Shown: piece by piece, positions 23,835 to 24,184 of the stretch
Position numbering within the stretch: position 1 is the stretch's first letter
How the letters are laid out: every line of letters begins with the position of its first letter
Assembly (NCBI GenBank): GCA_902489275.1
Contig: CABTZK010000028.1
Span: 1-24,184 of the forward strand
Source of the DNA: an uncultured Porphyromonadaceae bacterium
GTDB lineage: Bacteria; Bacteroidota; Bacteroidia; Bacteroidales; Muribaculaceae
Direction: 5' to 3'
DNA length: 24,184 nucleotides
Program-made: the position numbers and the translations under genes
The notes under the pieces: generated by a model
What the model was told of the DNA's origin: nothing
Database searches by the model: none
The model's input: the letters and a program-made list of their open reading frames with translations, nothing else

Positions 23835-24184
23835 ATGATGAAAAAAGTACTATTTTCATTTCTAACCGCGCTCATCGCCTCTGCGGGCAGCCTGCCCGTG
23901 GCAGCACAAGAGGCCTACGCCGTATTAACCGAGCCCGACTCCACGCTCACGTTCTACTACGACAACCTGCGCAGCACACGTCCGGGAACCAAGTACGACA
24001 TCCCCACTGAAAAAGATACAGCTCCTGGCTGGACAGGAACTTGGGATAGTCCCCAAGCTGGCATCCTGCACGCTGTGTTCGATGCGTCCTTTGCCGACTA
24101 CCGCCCCACCTCCACCAGATTTTTGTTCCAAAGCTGCGTGAAATTGCAGGACATCAAGGACATACGAAACCTCAATACTGCAAA
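23835..24184 (+). CDS. BspA-like leucine-rich-repeat surface protein (partial, N-terminus)
   Basis: An open frame runs from the ATG at 23835 (a second ATG follows at 23838) off the window end, 116 codons. It begins with a clear signal peptide (MMKKVLFSFLTALIASAGSL then PVAAQE). The mature part has the pattern TFYYDNLRSTRPGTKYD, AVFDASFADYRPTSTRF and LQDIKDIRNLNTA. I recognise this as the start of BspA-type leucine-rich-repeat (DUF285-like) surface proteins of Bacteroidales, where a TFYYD...R segment precedes repeated F..C..L..I....NLNT units. These are exported, often adhesive or surface-anchored. The repeat region and any C-terminal sorting domain are outside the window. Confidence 0.8.
   Translation, partial: MMKKVLFSFLTALIASAGSLPVAAQEAYAVLTEPDSTLTFYYDNLRSTRPGTKYDIPTEKDTAPGWTGTWDSPQAGILHAVFDASFADYRPTSTRFLFQSCVKLQDIKDIRNLNTA

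Overview
The window comes from a Bacteroidota genome, most likely Bacteroidales. Within that order a gut Muribaculaceae- or Prevotella-like lineage is my inference from gene content. Three things point there: TTG/TTTG ... TAnnTTTG promoters spaced by 18-20 nt in AT-rich gaps; mostly weak Shine-Dalgarno sequences; and lineage-typical families (DUF4924, DUF5686 barrel, AmgK-like/RapZ-C fusion, stand-alone HsdR-N domain, BspA-like surface protein). No rRNA, tRNA or CRISPR array was recognised.

Layout. (1) 1-137: edge of a probable IS element, with a transposase C-terminus cut by the window. (2) 216-6246: the complete Na+-translocating NADH:quinone reductase operon nqrABCDEF, with a promoter in front and a hairpin terminator behind. 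(3) 6437-10270: a promoter, then a Crp/Fnr-like regulator, a DUF4924 protein, dTDP-4-dehydrorhamnose reductase and peptide release factor 3, tightly packed and probably one operon. (4) 10282-12516: a promoter, then a sugar-kinase/RapZ-C fusion and a MurU-like nucleotidyltransferase, which look like an amino-sugar (cell-wall) salvage pair. (5) 12534-15414, minus strand: UvrD/PcrA helicase with its own promoter, preceded by a small PD-(D/E)xK-type HsdR-N protein. (6) 15487-18000: holA (clamp-loader delta) and a RlmD-type 23S rRNA methyltransferase. The holA gene and the HsdR-N gene appear to diverge from one symmetric promoter. (7) 17983-18453, minus: a CYTH protein whose 3' end overlaps that of rlmD. 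(8) 18498-21135: a promoter and a large outer-membrane DUF5686 protein starting at TTG. (9) 21147-23262, minus: a three-gene unit, small acidic protein - agmatine deiminase - N-carbamoylputrescine amidase, making putrescine from agmatine. (10) 23333-23834: 500 bases without a convincing gene but with several hairpins. (11) From 23835: the N-terminus of a secreted BspA-like protein, cut by the window end.

Most of the window is core metabolism and information processing. The less ordinary points are the kinase/RapZ-C fusion beside a MurU-like gene, the mirror-symmetric promoter between holA and the HsdR-N gene, the Crp-like protein lacking cAMP-binding residues at the head of a translation/sugar operon, the acidic small protein leading the putrescine operon, and the structured 500-base gap before the BspA-like gene.
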